Source: Paragyromitra xinjiangensis
Taxonomy: Eukaryota; Ascomycota; Pezizomycetes; Pezizales; Discinaceae
Assembly: GCA_038503065.1 (NCBI GenBank)
Contig: JBCAMK010000002.1
Span: forward strand, 1,426,001-1,490,000
Direction of reading: 5' to 3'
DNA length: 64,000 nt
Shown: in pieces, positions 22,885 through 33,293 of the stretch
Position numbering within the stretch: the first letter of the stretch is position 1
Layout of the letters: each line of letters starts with the position of its first letter
The notes under the pieces: model-generated
What the model saw: the letters and a program-made list of their open reading frames with translations, nothing else
What the model was told of the DNA's origin: nothing
Databases searched by the model: none
Translations under genes and position numbers: made by a program

Positions 22885-24364
22885 GGTGGTGTTGGTGGCA
22901 GAGAAGGAAGCGAAAGGGGGCGTCGTAATTCTCTAAGGTGACACAGGGGCAAAGCAACCAGCTACCGTCTCAACCTTAAACAGTGGATAAAGAGTTGTTC
23001 CCCTCTCTGGATACTGCTTCTTCAAGTTTCCCCTTCCTGGAGTCGAGAATGTAAAATCGAAGGTTATTCTTGTCGCTCTCCACTTTTCTTCTTCTCTAGG
23101 CGTTCTCGACCCGCGTAGAAAAGGAGAGTTGCACGCGGCTGAGGATCCTGTGAGACAAAAAAAGTACTTTTAGGTCTCCTTAGCCCCCCCTGCAGGGTTC
23201 TTACACGTGCAGATACCCAATTACAGGAAATCTTTCTTTGAAAATGCCAATGCCAACACCGACAGCTATGCTGTACGACTATGTGCGACACCAACAACAG
23301 TTAGGAATTGGCGAGAAACAGATCGAACCCACGCACAAGGGACACTGTATCTGCCTTGGAGGAGCGATAACAACCTTAATAACCTTACTAACACTATGGG
23401 GGAAATCAGGGTTTCGATTTGCTGGACGTCTGAACAAGAGATGGAGACCCCGCAGTCCGGATTGCCAGATGGTGGGTCCCTTGCACTGCTAGGACACTCC
23501 CGTTTTCGGCACCAAACGCCCTCTATAGTAGTAAGCATCAATTTCAACCCTTGACTGCAGGGGCTAATTTCCCGCGACAGACCCGTGGCGGAGGTGGAGT
23601 CATCTCTGTCTATTTTGCTAAGGCTGAATTCACGGCTAGAGTGGAGGGGTCCTTTCCTTCATTCTTTTCTTGCGATAAGAAAGGAAAAACAAGTTTTTGA
23701 AAGAATGTTTCGATTGGTAAAACCTTGTTTGGTGAAGAACACTTCTTAGATCGGTTCCTGAACCGGGCTCGAGGGATTTAACTTTATTTGCAGGATCCCT
23801 GCATTGCATACGCGAAACACAATCTTCACCCGTGGTGCGCACGGCTCGGTTGCAGATGTTATATAAATCATCGGTACCCGGAGGCCGTTGAATACCAAGT
23901 GGACGAGGAAAGGATGCGTCTCAGAGGGTTCAGCCCGCTATCGTTATCCTGCTCGTGTTCGTGTTTGTGTTCGCAATGATAGGGCAAAAATGAACCCCAA
24001 GAGAAATCAGAAAGTTCGCCAGGCAGCTTCTTACACCAACGAGCGCTCGGTCAGAACCCGATACTCGGTCTGCCTTGCGATTTCCGCCTTGGGCCCTGAA
24101 GCCAAGAGCCCAGTTTCGCGACTTAAAAAATATCTGTATGCATGCTACATGTAATTAACCTACTCACCGATCGAATCTACCGTGAACCAGTTAGGTCAGT
24201 ATTCTATTTAACGACTCACGTTCAATCACTCGCAGCAACATACGAAACATCTTGGCAAACGAAAAAAAATCTCGCAGAGCCTCTCTGCATGTCAAAGCTT
24301 AATTTCAACAACTCCCGTTTCACGCCGTAAAGCACGAACCCAATATCAACGCATCCAAACACTA
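22885..24364. other. Divergent promoter region
   Basis: Lies between the GT32-like gene (-) and the ALKBH1-like gene (+). No gene recognised. Overlapping frames at 23064-23554 on both strands lack recognisable features. Confidence 0.4.
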
Positions 24365-25566
24365 ATGCCTAAGTCTATCTGCTTAATGCCAGAACCAAGC
24401 CCCGCACCTGCTCCTCCCCCACTATTACATGCACATCATGCACCGCCACCACATGTTCGCGATGTGCACAAAAAGTATCAAAAAGCATCGGTGGCTTCAC
24501 TACCGCAGGATGAATTCATATTGAATTTTAGCGCCGGTGAGGTTTCGGGGTACCATAAGAGCAAGCTAAAAACTGCTGGGCGGGTTCCTAGGAGGAGGGC
24601 GGAGAGGGTATTTAAGGATTTCGAAATTGGGATAGAGTCACAGAAAGATGAAGTAGGTGAGGAGGGGAGTTCGCTTGAAGATGATACCTTGATATATGAG
24701 CACTCTTCTGTTCCTGGTGATTACTTGGCCTACCCTAGTTGTATATAGAGAAGGATAGTAGACTTACGAATAGCATATCCTCAGGGCTCCGTATAATCCC
24801 CTCGCTCCTCCCTCCTTCCACACAAAAAACACTCCTCCACCATCTTCTGTTCCGGGACCTTTCCAACCCGCAACATAAAACAAATTTAAATTTACACTAT
24901 AAACTACCTTACTCTCTTCTTTCCTCACCTTCTCCTGAATCTACCACCCTTTCGTTCTTTGATATCCCCCAATGTACAACCCTCGAGCCGCTAGATCCAG
25001 AAACTCATAAACCATTATCAGTCGAAAAGATGCTAGAGAAGAAACTCCGCTGGATGACACTCGGTGGACAATACGACTGGACACGGAAAGAGTACCCTGA
25101 GAAAGCACCAGGAGAGGAGGTTATATTCCCCCAAGATATTGCAAGACTGATCACAGGCCTAGTAAGCTTCCACCTTCGCACTATATCCCTCTTGATCAAA
25201 TGCACCTAACACTTCCTCAAGTTCCCACAAACGATCACCCCCCAAGCCGCAATATCTAACCTTTACTCCCCCGGCGATACGCTCTCTCCACACCGTGATA
25301 TCTCCGAATCTTCATCCGCTGCACTCGTCAGCCTCTCTATCGGCTGCGATGCGCTTTTTGTCATTGGTCTTGATAACTCTGAGGTTCTGGTCATGAGGAT
25401 ACGTTCGGGTGATGCGGTTGTTATGGATTGTGAGAGCAGGTGGGCGTGGCATTCGGTGCCGAAGATTCTGAAGGGGAGTTGTCCTGAATGGTTAGTGAAT
25501 TGGCCGCGGGAGGGGTGGATGGGTGGGAAGAGGGTTAATTTGAATGTTAGACAGATGTGGGATTGA
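24365..25566 (+). CDS. ALKBH1-like Fe(II)/2-oxoglutarate dioxygenase
   Basis: Exons 24365-24716, 24785-25161 and 25222-25566 (introns 68 and 60 nt) encode 357 residues. AlkB-type enzymes remove methyl groups from nucleic acids by oxidation. The iron ligands are H267 and D269 (in the block SPGDTLSPHRDISE) and H320 (AWHSVP). The 2-oxoglutarate-binding arginine is in NLNVRQM (R353, with a second candidate R347). The block KLRWMTLGGQYDWT before the core and RDLSNPQHKTNLNLHY near residue 160 are typical of the ALKBH1 group. ALKBH1 relatives act on tRNA, mRNA or DNA; which applies here is unknown. The first 25 residues are Pro-rich with a His cluster; an alternative start is the ATG at about 24389. 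Confidence 0.88.
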
Positions 25567-26431
25567 GGGTGGGTGCCTGTAGTGGTGTTGGGGTAGGTTT
25601 CTTGCTGGTTTGGCGTATAAGTATTGTTTATAGTGTTGCTATTTTTTTTGTTAGTGATGGGAATTACAGTGGTGTCTTGTTAGTATTGATGGATATGAGA
25701 TGTGAGTATATCTCTTTAGATTCTCATCGCGCGGGTGTCTTGGTAGAGGCTTTTTGCTATCAACTCGTGGTTTTCATTTACCTTTAAGGGTTTACTGTCT
25801 GTTTTCTTTGATCTCGTAGCCCATTCATACCATCCATCCCGGTTCATCTTTACCTTAAAATCGCTAAAGGTAATAAATCCACAGCTAAATATGGTTTGTT
25901 AACTGTAATGAGAAGGGGACATTTCAAGAGAAAGTTCTTTTGCAGAATCTAAACTATTCATCGAGTTATTTTTGACCTCTTTCATTTTAAGTTTGGCTAG
26001 AATGGAAGTGGGCCTAGGGTGAAAGATAGGAGGAGTTGTAGGAGCAAGAGATTTTCGTCATGGCTATGTTATGATCGGGTGTTGTTAAAGTTATAGAAGT
26101 GGAGTAGCTAGCGGAGCCTTGGGTGGGTCGCCTGGCCTCGTGACTGAGCTCGCGCTTTCAACACTCAGCACTCGAAACCATCTTTCCCCAAAGAGTGGAA
26201 TTGGTCAACCTATCACCTACATATAGTCACAGCACATAATTGCATTCTTAAATCTTGTCTTAGGCGAGGGATACTATCGGAGGGAGGTTTCTAATAGGGA
26301 CAGTTTCAATATTCCCTGAAATTTTTGGTCAGTTATGACTCCCTCATCTCCGTCGTCCAAACACTGATGGAATGTGACTGACTGACTTAAGACGTTCACT
26401 TTTCCTCAAGGCGACAGCTACTTAATCGTAT
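25567..26431. other. Intergenic, nothing recognised
   Basis: 3' flank of the ALKBH1-like gene and 5' flank of the SET gene. No further gene visible. A short run of the tetranucleotide TGAC occurs near 26378-26390 and again within the start of the next gene. Confidence 0.4.
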
Positions 26432-27163
26432 ATGATGAACTGGACTGACTGGACTGACTGCTGGGAGCGTAAGCACACACACACGGCAGCAGGCTATGGC
26501 ATCTTCGCACGACAGGATATCCGCCGTGGCCAACCCATCTTCCGTGTGTGTCCAGAACTCGAGGTCGACCTCTACCCTGTGTACGCAGTCAACCACAGCT
26601 GTATACCAAACATGTTCGCCCTTGAAGGCCGTGAACCATTTACGGGGCGTCAAGAGCTTCGTTTCTACGCAATCAGGGAAATCGGAGTAGGCGAAGAGCT
26701 CACCAGATGCTATACGGACGCTAAAATATTACGGGAAGACGATGTCGTCATGAGGAGATTGTGGATGCGTACTTTTTGGGGGTTCGAGTGTTTATGTTAT
26801 AGGTGTCTTGGTGAGTGGCCTGGGGTTGAGTGGCGGTGCCCTGAACATTGGGTCGTCGATTATCAGGTGTCAGACCATGAGTTATCGAAGTATCTGAATG
26901 GATTGGTTCATATGTGGAAGATTGAAGATGAATTTATGAAGCTGCGGATGAGGGATAAAACTCGGATACTAGCTCAGAGGACGGTGTTCTCATTACGAAG
27001 TTTTCGGGATGACGTGAAGGCCGCAGCGCAGAGGATCAAAAGGTACGCATCAGCCTCACAGTATAAACTTAGGCTCGAAAGGAAGATATTGCATGCCTAC
27101 GTCAGAAGGCGAAAATTTCTGGAGAGCTCAGATGACCGGTTGCTTGGGGGAGAGTATTGTTGA
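26432..27163 (+). CDS. Shortened SET-domain protein
   Basis: Single open frame of 243 residues. It has the C-terminal half of a SET domain: G-Y-G-I-F-A (21-26), the core NHSCIPN (54-60), GVGEELTRCY (86-95) and a post-SET Cys cluster C-L-C-Y-R-C (120-125). SET proteins of the SMYD type methylate lysines using S-adenosylmethionine. Here only about 25 residues separate the G-x-G start from NHSC, whereas SMYD-type proteins have well over 100, so the middle of the domain (including any MYND insert) is missing. The first ten residues come from a TGAC-type simple repeat. Either it is a truncated relic, a reduced family member, or an upstream exon is unrecognised. The C-terminal 110 residues are basic and helical. 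Confidence 0.6.
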   Translation: MMNWTDWTDCWERKHTHTAAGYGIFARQDIRRGQPIFRVCPELEVDLYPVYAVNHSCIPNMFALEGREPFTGRQELRFYAIREIGVGEELTRCYTDAKILREDDVVMRRLWMRTFWGFECLCYRCLGEWPGVEWRCPEHWVVDYQVSDHELSKYLNGLVHMWKIEDEFMKLRMRDKTRILAQRTVFSLRSFRDDVKAAAQRIKRYASASQYKLRLERKILHAYVRRRKFLESSDDRLLGGEYC

Positions 27164-27554
27164 GAAGGAAGGCTAGGAGGTTGCGGGAACAATATACTTG
27201 GGGAAGACTTGCTTTTTAGATTTTAGGGAAGAGCAAACCTGTCAACTGGTTGGGGCTCCGTGACAACCTATCTTGTGAAGAGTTGGATTCTGTGTTGAGA
27301 ATCGGTAAATGGAAAATGGTGTCGTTTGTGGTAAGGTAGAAAGGGCGTTGAGACTGTTTCTTATTATTCGCCCTTTCCCAATTCTCACTCTATCGTCGAA
27401 ACCATAAAGCTAGGGCTATTCATGTTCTAGAAAAGATGTACAATAGTAACCAAAAACCCAATAAAAACCTTTGTATAGACGCCCTGTATCCCCCAAGTAC
27501 GATAATTTTCTAATTTTCTAGCTATTTAAGATTTTACTTTTGCTTGCATTTAAC

Positions 27555-28070
27555 CTAGGATGTCGCTATAAAGAAGATGATAGAGGGTAAAACGAGGATG
27601 GTGAAGAAAAATATTAAACTAAGGATGAGACCTCGGGACAATCGACTAGGAGGAGGCTGTCGTGGTCTGACTTGTTCTTCATCGTAACGCGGTGGATTTG
27701 TATTGTTTGGTGGTGGTCTTGCTATTATGAGCACGCCTCCGTGGTTAAAGTGGTGAACTCGAGGTGGTACTCTGGGTAGCAGTTTTGGCGGTGGTTGATT
27801 TCTTGCTGTGCAGAGAAGTTTCTAATGAGATAGGGTGCTATGTTGGACACATAGATTTTACATACCTTCGTCATAAGGAGGTGGGCTTCCGACATAATTT
27901 GTGCCAGAAGAAACGGTATGATCTGACATTCTATGCGAGCAATTATGACAATAGAGAGTCTCAAGATCGCTAGTGTCGTGGGGGTTGATGGACGTATATT
28001 GCCCCCTAATACATAGACATCGTGTGCCGCGAGTCGCGACGTTGCAGCTGCCTTTCGTATGGTTAAACAT
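27555..28070 (-). CDS. Small tail-anchored protein with Cys/His motif and PPxY-like motifs
   Basis: Exons 27866-28070 and 27555-27805 (intron 60 nt, GTATGT to GCACAG) encode 151 residues, a gene visible only after splicing. The N-terminal part has C9, C18 and C20, then C41-H-N-C44-S-H46, a spacing that could bind one zinc ion. The middle is proline-rich with PPPYDE and PPRYDEE; PPPY fits the PPxY motif that binds WW domains, such as those of Nedd4/Rsp5 ubiquitin ligases. The last 24 residues form one strongly hydrophobic helix (about 127-149) followed by T-S, the layout of a tail-anchored membrane protein. I know no name for it. An in-frame open stretch extends upstream to 28196, so a longer start is possible. 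Confidence 0.65.
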
Positions 28071-28952
28071 TTGTGAAGTTCTAATGGGAGATAGAATATT
28101 AAGGGAGGGCTGAGGTGAGATGGAATATATATTTTTGTGAAGAGCACTCTTCAAATCTTGACTTGCTGGAAAATCAAATGAAGCAACGAACCACATGGTA
28201 TTTATTTGATTCCCGGATTTTATCTGCTGGTGGGAGTAAATTCCAGCCCTTTCTTGCCGGATGATCTTTTACAGCCTTTGCGAGCCTAAAGCTGCTGTAT
28301 TGGTGCGCACTGGAGATGCGTATAAACATAACTCTAAGAGGCCTCGAGAGGCAGATTCTAAGAGGTACATGTGGATGGGCGGTAAAGAGCATAGCCACAA
28401 GGCAGGGCACTTGTTTTAGCGGTAAGGTGTCGCTGTGTTACATCTTAGTCATGAGTAGGTACCGTAATATATCCTGGCGGCAGAACATCAATCTGGGTTG
28501 GAGTTTGTAAATATATGGCATTATCAATTGCCATAATTTTGGGCTTGGTATTGTATTGTATGTTATCAAAAATAACCGAAAATCCACATCGCAACCATAC
28601 CACCATGTGCATATTGTGCATGCCAATTTGTTGGTCTCACTACCAACTAGACCTCAACTCCATTGGGCAAACCTAATGATTAATTCGAGCTATGTCTAAG
28701 AGATACTGCCCTAGGTTATATTTTATGCCCTCTAAAATTGGTATTGGAAAGAATGTGGATGTGTTGAAAAATTTCCAAATTTGGTGTTTTTATGACTTTG
28801 GCAGAGTCAATGGTAGGAAAGGCCCTGCCAATCATTATGATAGAAGAATAACACCTAGAGTATAGGGACTTGCTTGCAATCGATCCTATACTTTATCTTA
28901 GGTATACAGCTTTATTTGTGGTTATGGTAGAGAGCATAAGGAGAGGAGGTGT
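28071..28952. other. Intergenic, degraded sequence
   Basis: No intact gene. A stretch at about 28740-28935 resembles 29185-29370 imperfectly (for example AGAATGT, CATGGTAG/CAATGGTAG and TTTTATCTTAG in the same order), suggesting an old duplication on either side of the next element. Confidence 0.35.
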
Positions 28953-28954
28953 TA

Positions 28955-29124
28955 CAGTACCAAAAAATGGGGTGGATCTACTACCGTATTTTTAGAAAAT
29001 GCTGTATTAATTCTGGGGCGCTGCTGCATTTGCTGATAAATCCCGTAGCACTGCGGAATTAATACAGCATTTCTTAGAATGCTGTAAAAATGCTGTACCA
29101 ATCGCATCCCCCTTTTTGGCACTG
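28955..29124. mobile_element. 170-bp TA-flanked inverted-repeat element (CAGT type)
   Basis: Ends CAGTACCAAAAA and, reversed, CAGTGCCAAAAA, with TA at 28953-28954 and 29125-29126. The arms share AAATGCTGTATTAATTC further in. CAGT ends with TA duplication are typical of pogo-like DNA transposons. No coding capacity, so it would need a transposase from elsewhere. Confidence 0.75.
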
Positions 29125-29126
29125 TA

Positions 29127-30064
29127 TTTTTGACAACGTACAATACCCAGGTTCATTCATTTTACAATTTTTTTAGCTAGCAGCGCTAGGAAGAATGTTG
29201 AATTATTAAAAAACGTTCAAATCCGGAATTTTGGTGGCATTATTAGAATACATGGTAGTAGAAATAGCCTTACAGCTCACTGTACTAGACTAGTTATATA
29301 TGGAGCATGAATATATATTAAAGATTTACTTCATATTTTATCTTAGCTATCTAGCTTGGTTCGTGGCTGAGACAGAGTGCTCAAGGCGAGGAGATGTGGC
29401 TGTTATGACAAATTCCGGCCTGTACAATACTAATGCTACAATCTATTGACTAGGGTGAGGCTGACACGGTTGAGCCTCATGTTTGCCTCATATTTTCTAT
29501 GCTCGGCTGTACGACATCTTCAACTAAGTCTCCATAGGGCCAGCGCATCTGTAGAGTGAGCCTGATGAGTTGAAGGGCTATGGCTCTGGTTGAGATGTAT
29601 ACGACTGCTTTGCAACATACTTGACGATGTCTGGGAGTCACATGGTATCACTCGGTTATTGGTAGTGACTCTTTGAAGGAGTAATCTCGAGTGAATTGTA
29701 GATAGCGAGGTTACTTGCTTTGCTAGAGGCGAAAGTCTCTGTATATATGCAAGTATCTGGCCAATAGAAAGAGCTCCACCAAATGCCTGGCTGGTCTCCC
29801 AAAGCACTCTGCATAGCCCGAATACCCGCCAAATAAACATGAGCCTATGAAACAGCTGAGACAGTGGAGGCACGTAGGGAAACCTGCATTAGGAAGCCGA
29901 TACTACTACGTAGTATCTCCAACACTCTCAAGATGGCGCTGGATAAATAGATAGTTTATTATGTACATCAAGATTATTAAATATTGACATGAAGGGTAAG
30001 AGAAAAGAAAACACAACTAAAAATAATTTAAAACGAAAAGGAACCCCCCATTACCGGCCTATGC
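29127..30064. other. Intergenic, nothing secure
   Basis: A 117-codon frame on the - strand at 29520-29873 has no recognisable domain and no clear gene structure. The remaining sequence is AT-rich. Confidence 0.35.
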
Positions 30065-33000
30065 CTATGCCCTCCTCAACCTTCTCCGGCGCCACCCACG
30101 TCCTCCACGCCCCAAAACAAAAAACCCTAACAGAAAGAGACCCAGACCATCTGGGCTCTTTGTTGCCCCTCCCCCTAACCCCCCTTCTGCCACGCCCCGC
30201 ACCACTTCTCCCGACACCGCCTGCCCAACCACCGGAACGGGCAAGGGAGAAGCTAAAAACCAACTATCGCGGCCGCAGGTGCCGACTGCGATAGTTGTTT
30301 TTTCCACCTCTTGAATCCCTTGCCGTTCCTTGGCAACTGTTTTCTCCGCCCCTCGGAGCCCATACCGCTCCTTCGCCCAGTTGATGCTGGTGTCCACGCC
30401 CCGGTTGAACTTTTCCACCACTAGTACTATGATTTCATAGTCTGTTCCATCTGCCGCTTCTCGGAGCGGTCCCTCGACCACTTTTGCGAAGTGGGCAAGG
30501 GCCACCACTTCCGCAAGTATCGTTGCTAGCCTCTGGGTCAGGTCGATTGCTCTCATGCCCAAGAGCAATATCCCCATCACACATCTTCCCAACATCGCGA
30601 GAGACCTCACGATGCCTCTGACCAGGGCACGCACCAAACCAGTGGCAAAGGAGAATGCCGCGAGGAGGAAAAGCCAGTATGCGAAGATTCGGTGATTAAT
30701 TTCCGGTACAATTGGATCGCTCCGGGTTTCCACGATGCCATCATCCTCTGCCCTGGCATCGTCGGCGATCTGCGGTATGATTGTCTCCGGTAAAGTTGAT
30801 GGGGTCCTCGAAGCTCTGACTTCCGAGGAAGTCTCGTCCGCACCAACATTTGCAACATCCTCCAAAAACTCCTTAGCCTCAAAGAAAATATCGTTTGCCT
30901 CGGTATCTATTATGTCGTGAGCAGCGTCTTTATTGTCGTGCCCGCTAAGCTCAATTTTCGGCCCGAGATTCGTAGAATCTGTATCTCCGCCCGCATCTAG
31001 GGTGGGAGGTAACGAAACGTTCGTAGCGGTAACAGAGACGGGAGCAGCATCTTCGATGATCTCTGGGCTGGCATCTAGTAGCGCAATCACCCAGTCGCAA
31101 TCCTGCTGAGAAAAGTTCTCGAAGTCTATCAGATAGCTCTGGGTTTGAGATCCATCTTCTGATTCCTCTTGCGTCCCCCCTTCTGGAACTTCTTCATGTC
31201 CCCTCTTCCCCTGGATATTTGTTTCTTTACTAACTTCTTCAGCTTCCCCATACGCCTCCTGCTGGCCCTCTTGGTTCTTGTCTTGGTCCTCTTCTTGTCT
31301 GGCCATCTCTTTGCATATTTCCGTGTAGAGAGCTTGGTCCCCGATTTGGCCCTCGGTTCCCCTAACCATGACTTCGTACATTTCTGCGTGAAGAGGATCA
31401 GTTCCAGTGATGGTGTAAGCTTCTGCTTCATCTTTGACCATGTTTTCGTAGATTTCTGCATAGAGAGCTTGGTCATCGACTTGGTCCCCCTCTTGTTCCT
31501 CTTGTTCCTCTTGCTTGGTCAACTCGTCGTAAGTTTCCGCGTAGAGAGCTTGGTCATCGACCTGGTTCCCGTCCTGCCCCTCCTGCCCGGTCGTCCCGTC
31601 GTAGATTTCTGCATAGAAAGCCTGGTCATCGTCTTGGCCCTCTTGTTCGACTAACTTGCCGTATATTTCTGAATGAAGAGGATGAGTTCCAGCAATGGCG
31701 TAAGCTTCTTCTTGTTTGACCATATCTTCATATGATTCTGTGTGCAAACCTTTTTCCTCGTTGTGGCACTCGTCTTGCTCCCCTTTTTTGATCGTCTCGT
31801 CGTAGATTTCTGAGTGGAGAGCTTGGTCGTCGACTTGGTCTTCGTCTTGATCATCTTGTTTGGTTGTCTTGTCGTAGATTTCTGCGTAGAGAGCTTGGTC
31901 ATCATCTCCAAGCTGGCCCTCGTCTTTTTTGGCCATGACTTCGTATGTTTCTGCGTGAAGAGGGTAAGTTCCAGTGATGGTGTAAGCTTCTCCTTGTTTG
32001 ACTGGATCTTCGTATGTTTCTGCGTAGAGAGCTTTGTCCTTGTTTTGCTCCTTGTTTTGCTCCTCTTGTCTGACCATCTCTTCGTACATTTCTGCGTAGA
32101 GAGCTTGGTCTTCGAATTCGTCTTGATCGTCTTGATCATCTTGATTGACTAACTTGTCGTAAATTTCTATATGGGGAGGGTGATTTCCAGTGATGGTGTA
32201 AACTTCTTCTTGGTTGACCATATCTTCGTATGTTTCTGTATGAAGGGATTCGTCCTCGCCCTCGTCCCCTTTTTTGGTCATCTCTTCGTAAATTTCCGCG
32301 TAGAGAGCTTGGTCATCGTCTTGGTCCTTTTCTTCCTCGACCAACTTATCGTATATTTCTGTGTGGGGGGGATCAGTTTCGGTGATGGTGTGAGTTTCTT
32401 CCTCCTCTTGTTTGACAAGCTCGTCGTATATTTCTCTGTAAAGAGCTTCGTCATCATCATCGTCTTCATTGTACTCTCCACTTTCGTTTCCTTCTTTCTC
32501 AACTTCGTCTTTGTTACTACTTTCTTTTTTCTCCTCTTCTTTGTGAGATTTCTTAGATTCCTGATCGCTCTCATTGATTTCTATGCGGTGCTCAATGTTC
32601 TCGCGCTCTTGTTCCTCGTGAGCTCCCTTCTGTTGAAAGTTCACTTCGTTTCTCTTCTCTGCGTTGTCAGGCATTTCTTTCTTTCCGAAATCCTCATTCT
32701 CCATTCCATCTTCCTTCTCGGACAACCCTCCCTGGGAACCCTTCTCTTCAGCCATGCTACAAAGTACAGCTACACTTGACATAACGGAGCGTCTTATCTG
32801 TTCTGAAGTTGCTCCAGCTTGCATCGCTCTACGGATCGAGCCTGGTGGGAGGTGGGACAAAACGAATCTCTCGACTTCTTTGTTTTCTTCGACCTGAATT
32901 GCCGTAGTCGTATGGGCAGCGATGGTCTGCGCGATTTCGGCTTCGAGGTTGCGACAAGCGAGTTCCGGATTCTGGGCTATGACGAATTTGCGAGGTCTAA

Positions 33001-33293
33001 GTTTGACAAATCTAGGAATAACGAATGGAATGTAAGCGAATCTGTCCAAAAACTGAGGAAAATAGGGTAGGCGGGTATCATACTTGCGAGTAGCGGGAAT
33101 CGCAGTGAAGATTGGAGCATTGGTAGCAGGAGCCTTTTTTATATTAGTTCCTAATTTAGAAGATTAAAGATCTAGGGTATGTGCTTACTGGGATTCGAGT
33201 CGTGTGGGCTGTAGCTTCAGAAGCTGCCGTAAGGTTGGTATTTGGGAAGGAGAAGTTGAACCCGTCAGAATTCGTGAGCGATTGAGGTTCCAT
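30065..33293 (-). CDS. Large acidic repeat protein with C-terminal membrane helices
   Basis: Exons 33189-33293 and 30065-33133 (intron 55 nt, GTAAGC to AAAAAG) encode 1,057 residues. Residues 1-165 form a non-repetitive domain that starts with an N/S/T-rich leader. Residues 170-265 are charged, rich in E and K. Residues 265-648 contain 17 copies of a unit centred on [A/P]-L-[Y/H]-[A/T/S]-E-[I/T/M]-Y-[E/D], separated by acidic D/E/Q spacers and by a second alternating block Y-T-I-T-G-T-x-P. Many copies read YAEI or YAEM, which fit the YxxPhi sorting motif. Two hydrophobic helices lie at about 851-870 and 881-898; the last 85 residues are Gly- and Arg-rich. No homologous family comes to mind. 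Codon bias in the repeat creates long opposite-strand open frames, which I take as shadows. Gene reality is strong; function is unknown. Confidence 0.75.

Noticed and set aside
23310..23345. Another T-loop-like word (ATCGAACCC)
   Set aside because: No complementary stem; not a tRNA. No convincing tRNA gene was found anywhere in the window.
29520..29873. 117-codon frame on the - strand
   Set aside because: No domain, no neighbours, and no codon pattern to support it.
31169..32779. Long + strand frames (161-202 codons) and hydrophobic-looking proteins
   Set aside because: They are the reverse shadow of the 17-repeat acidic protein; E/D codons on the - strand read as F/L/S/V on the +.
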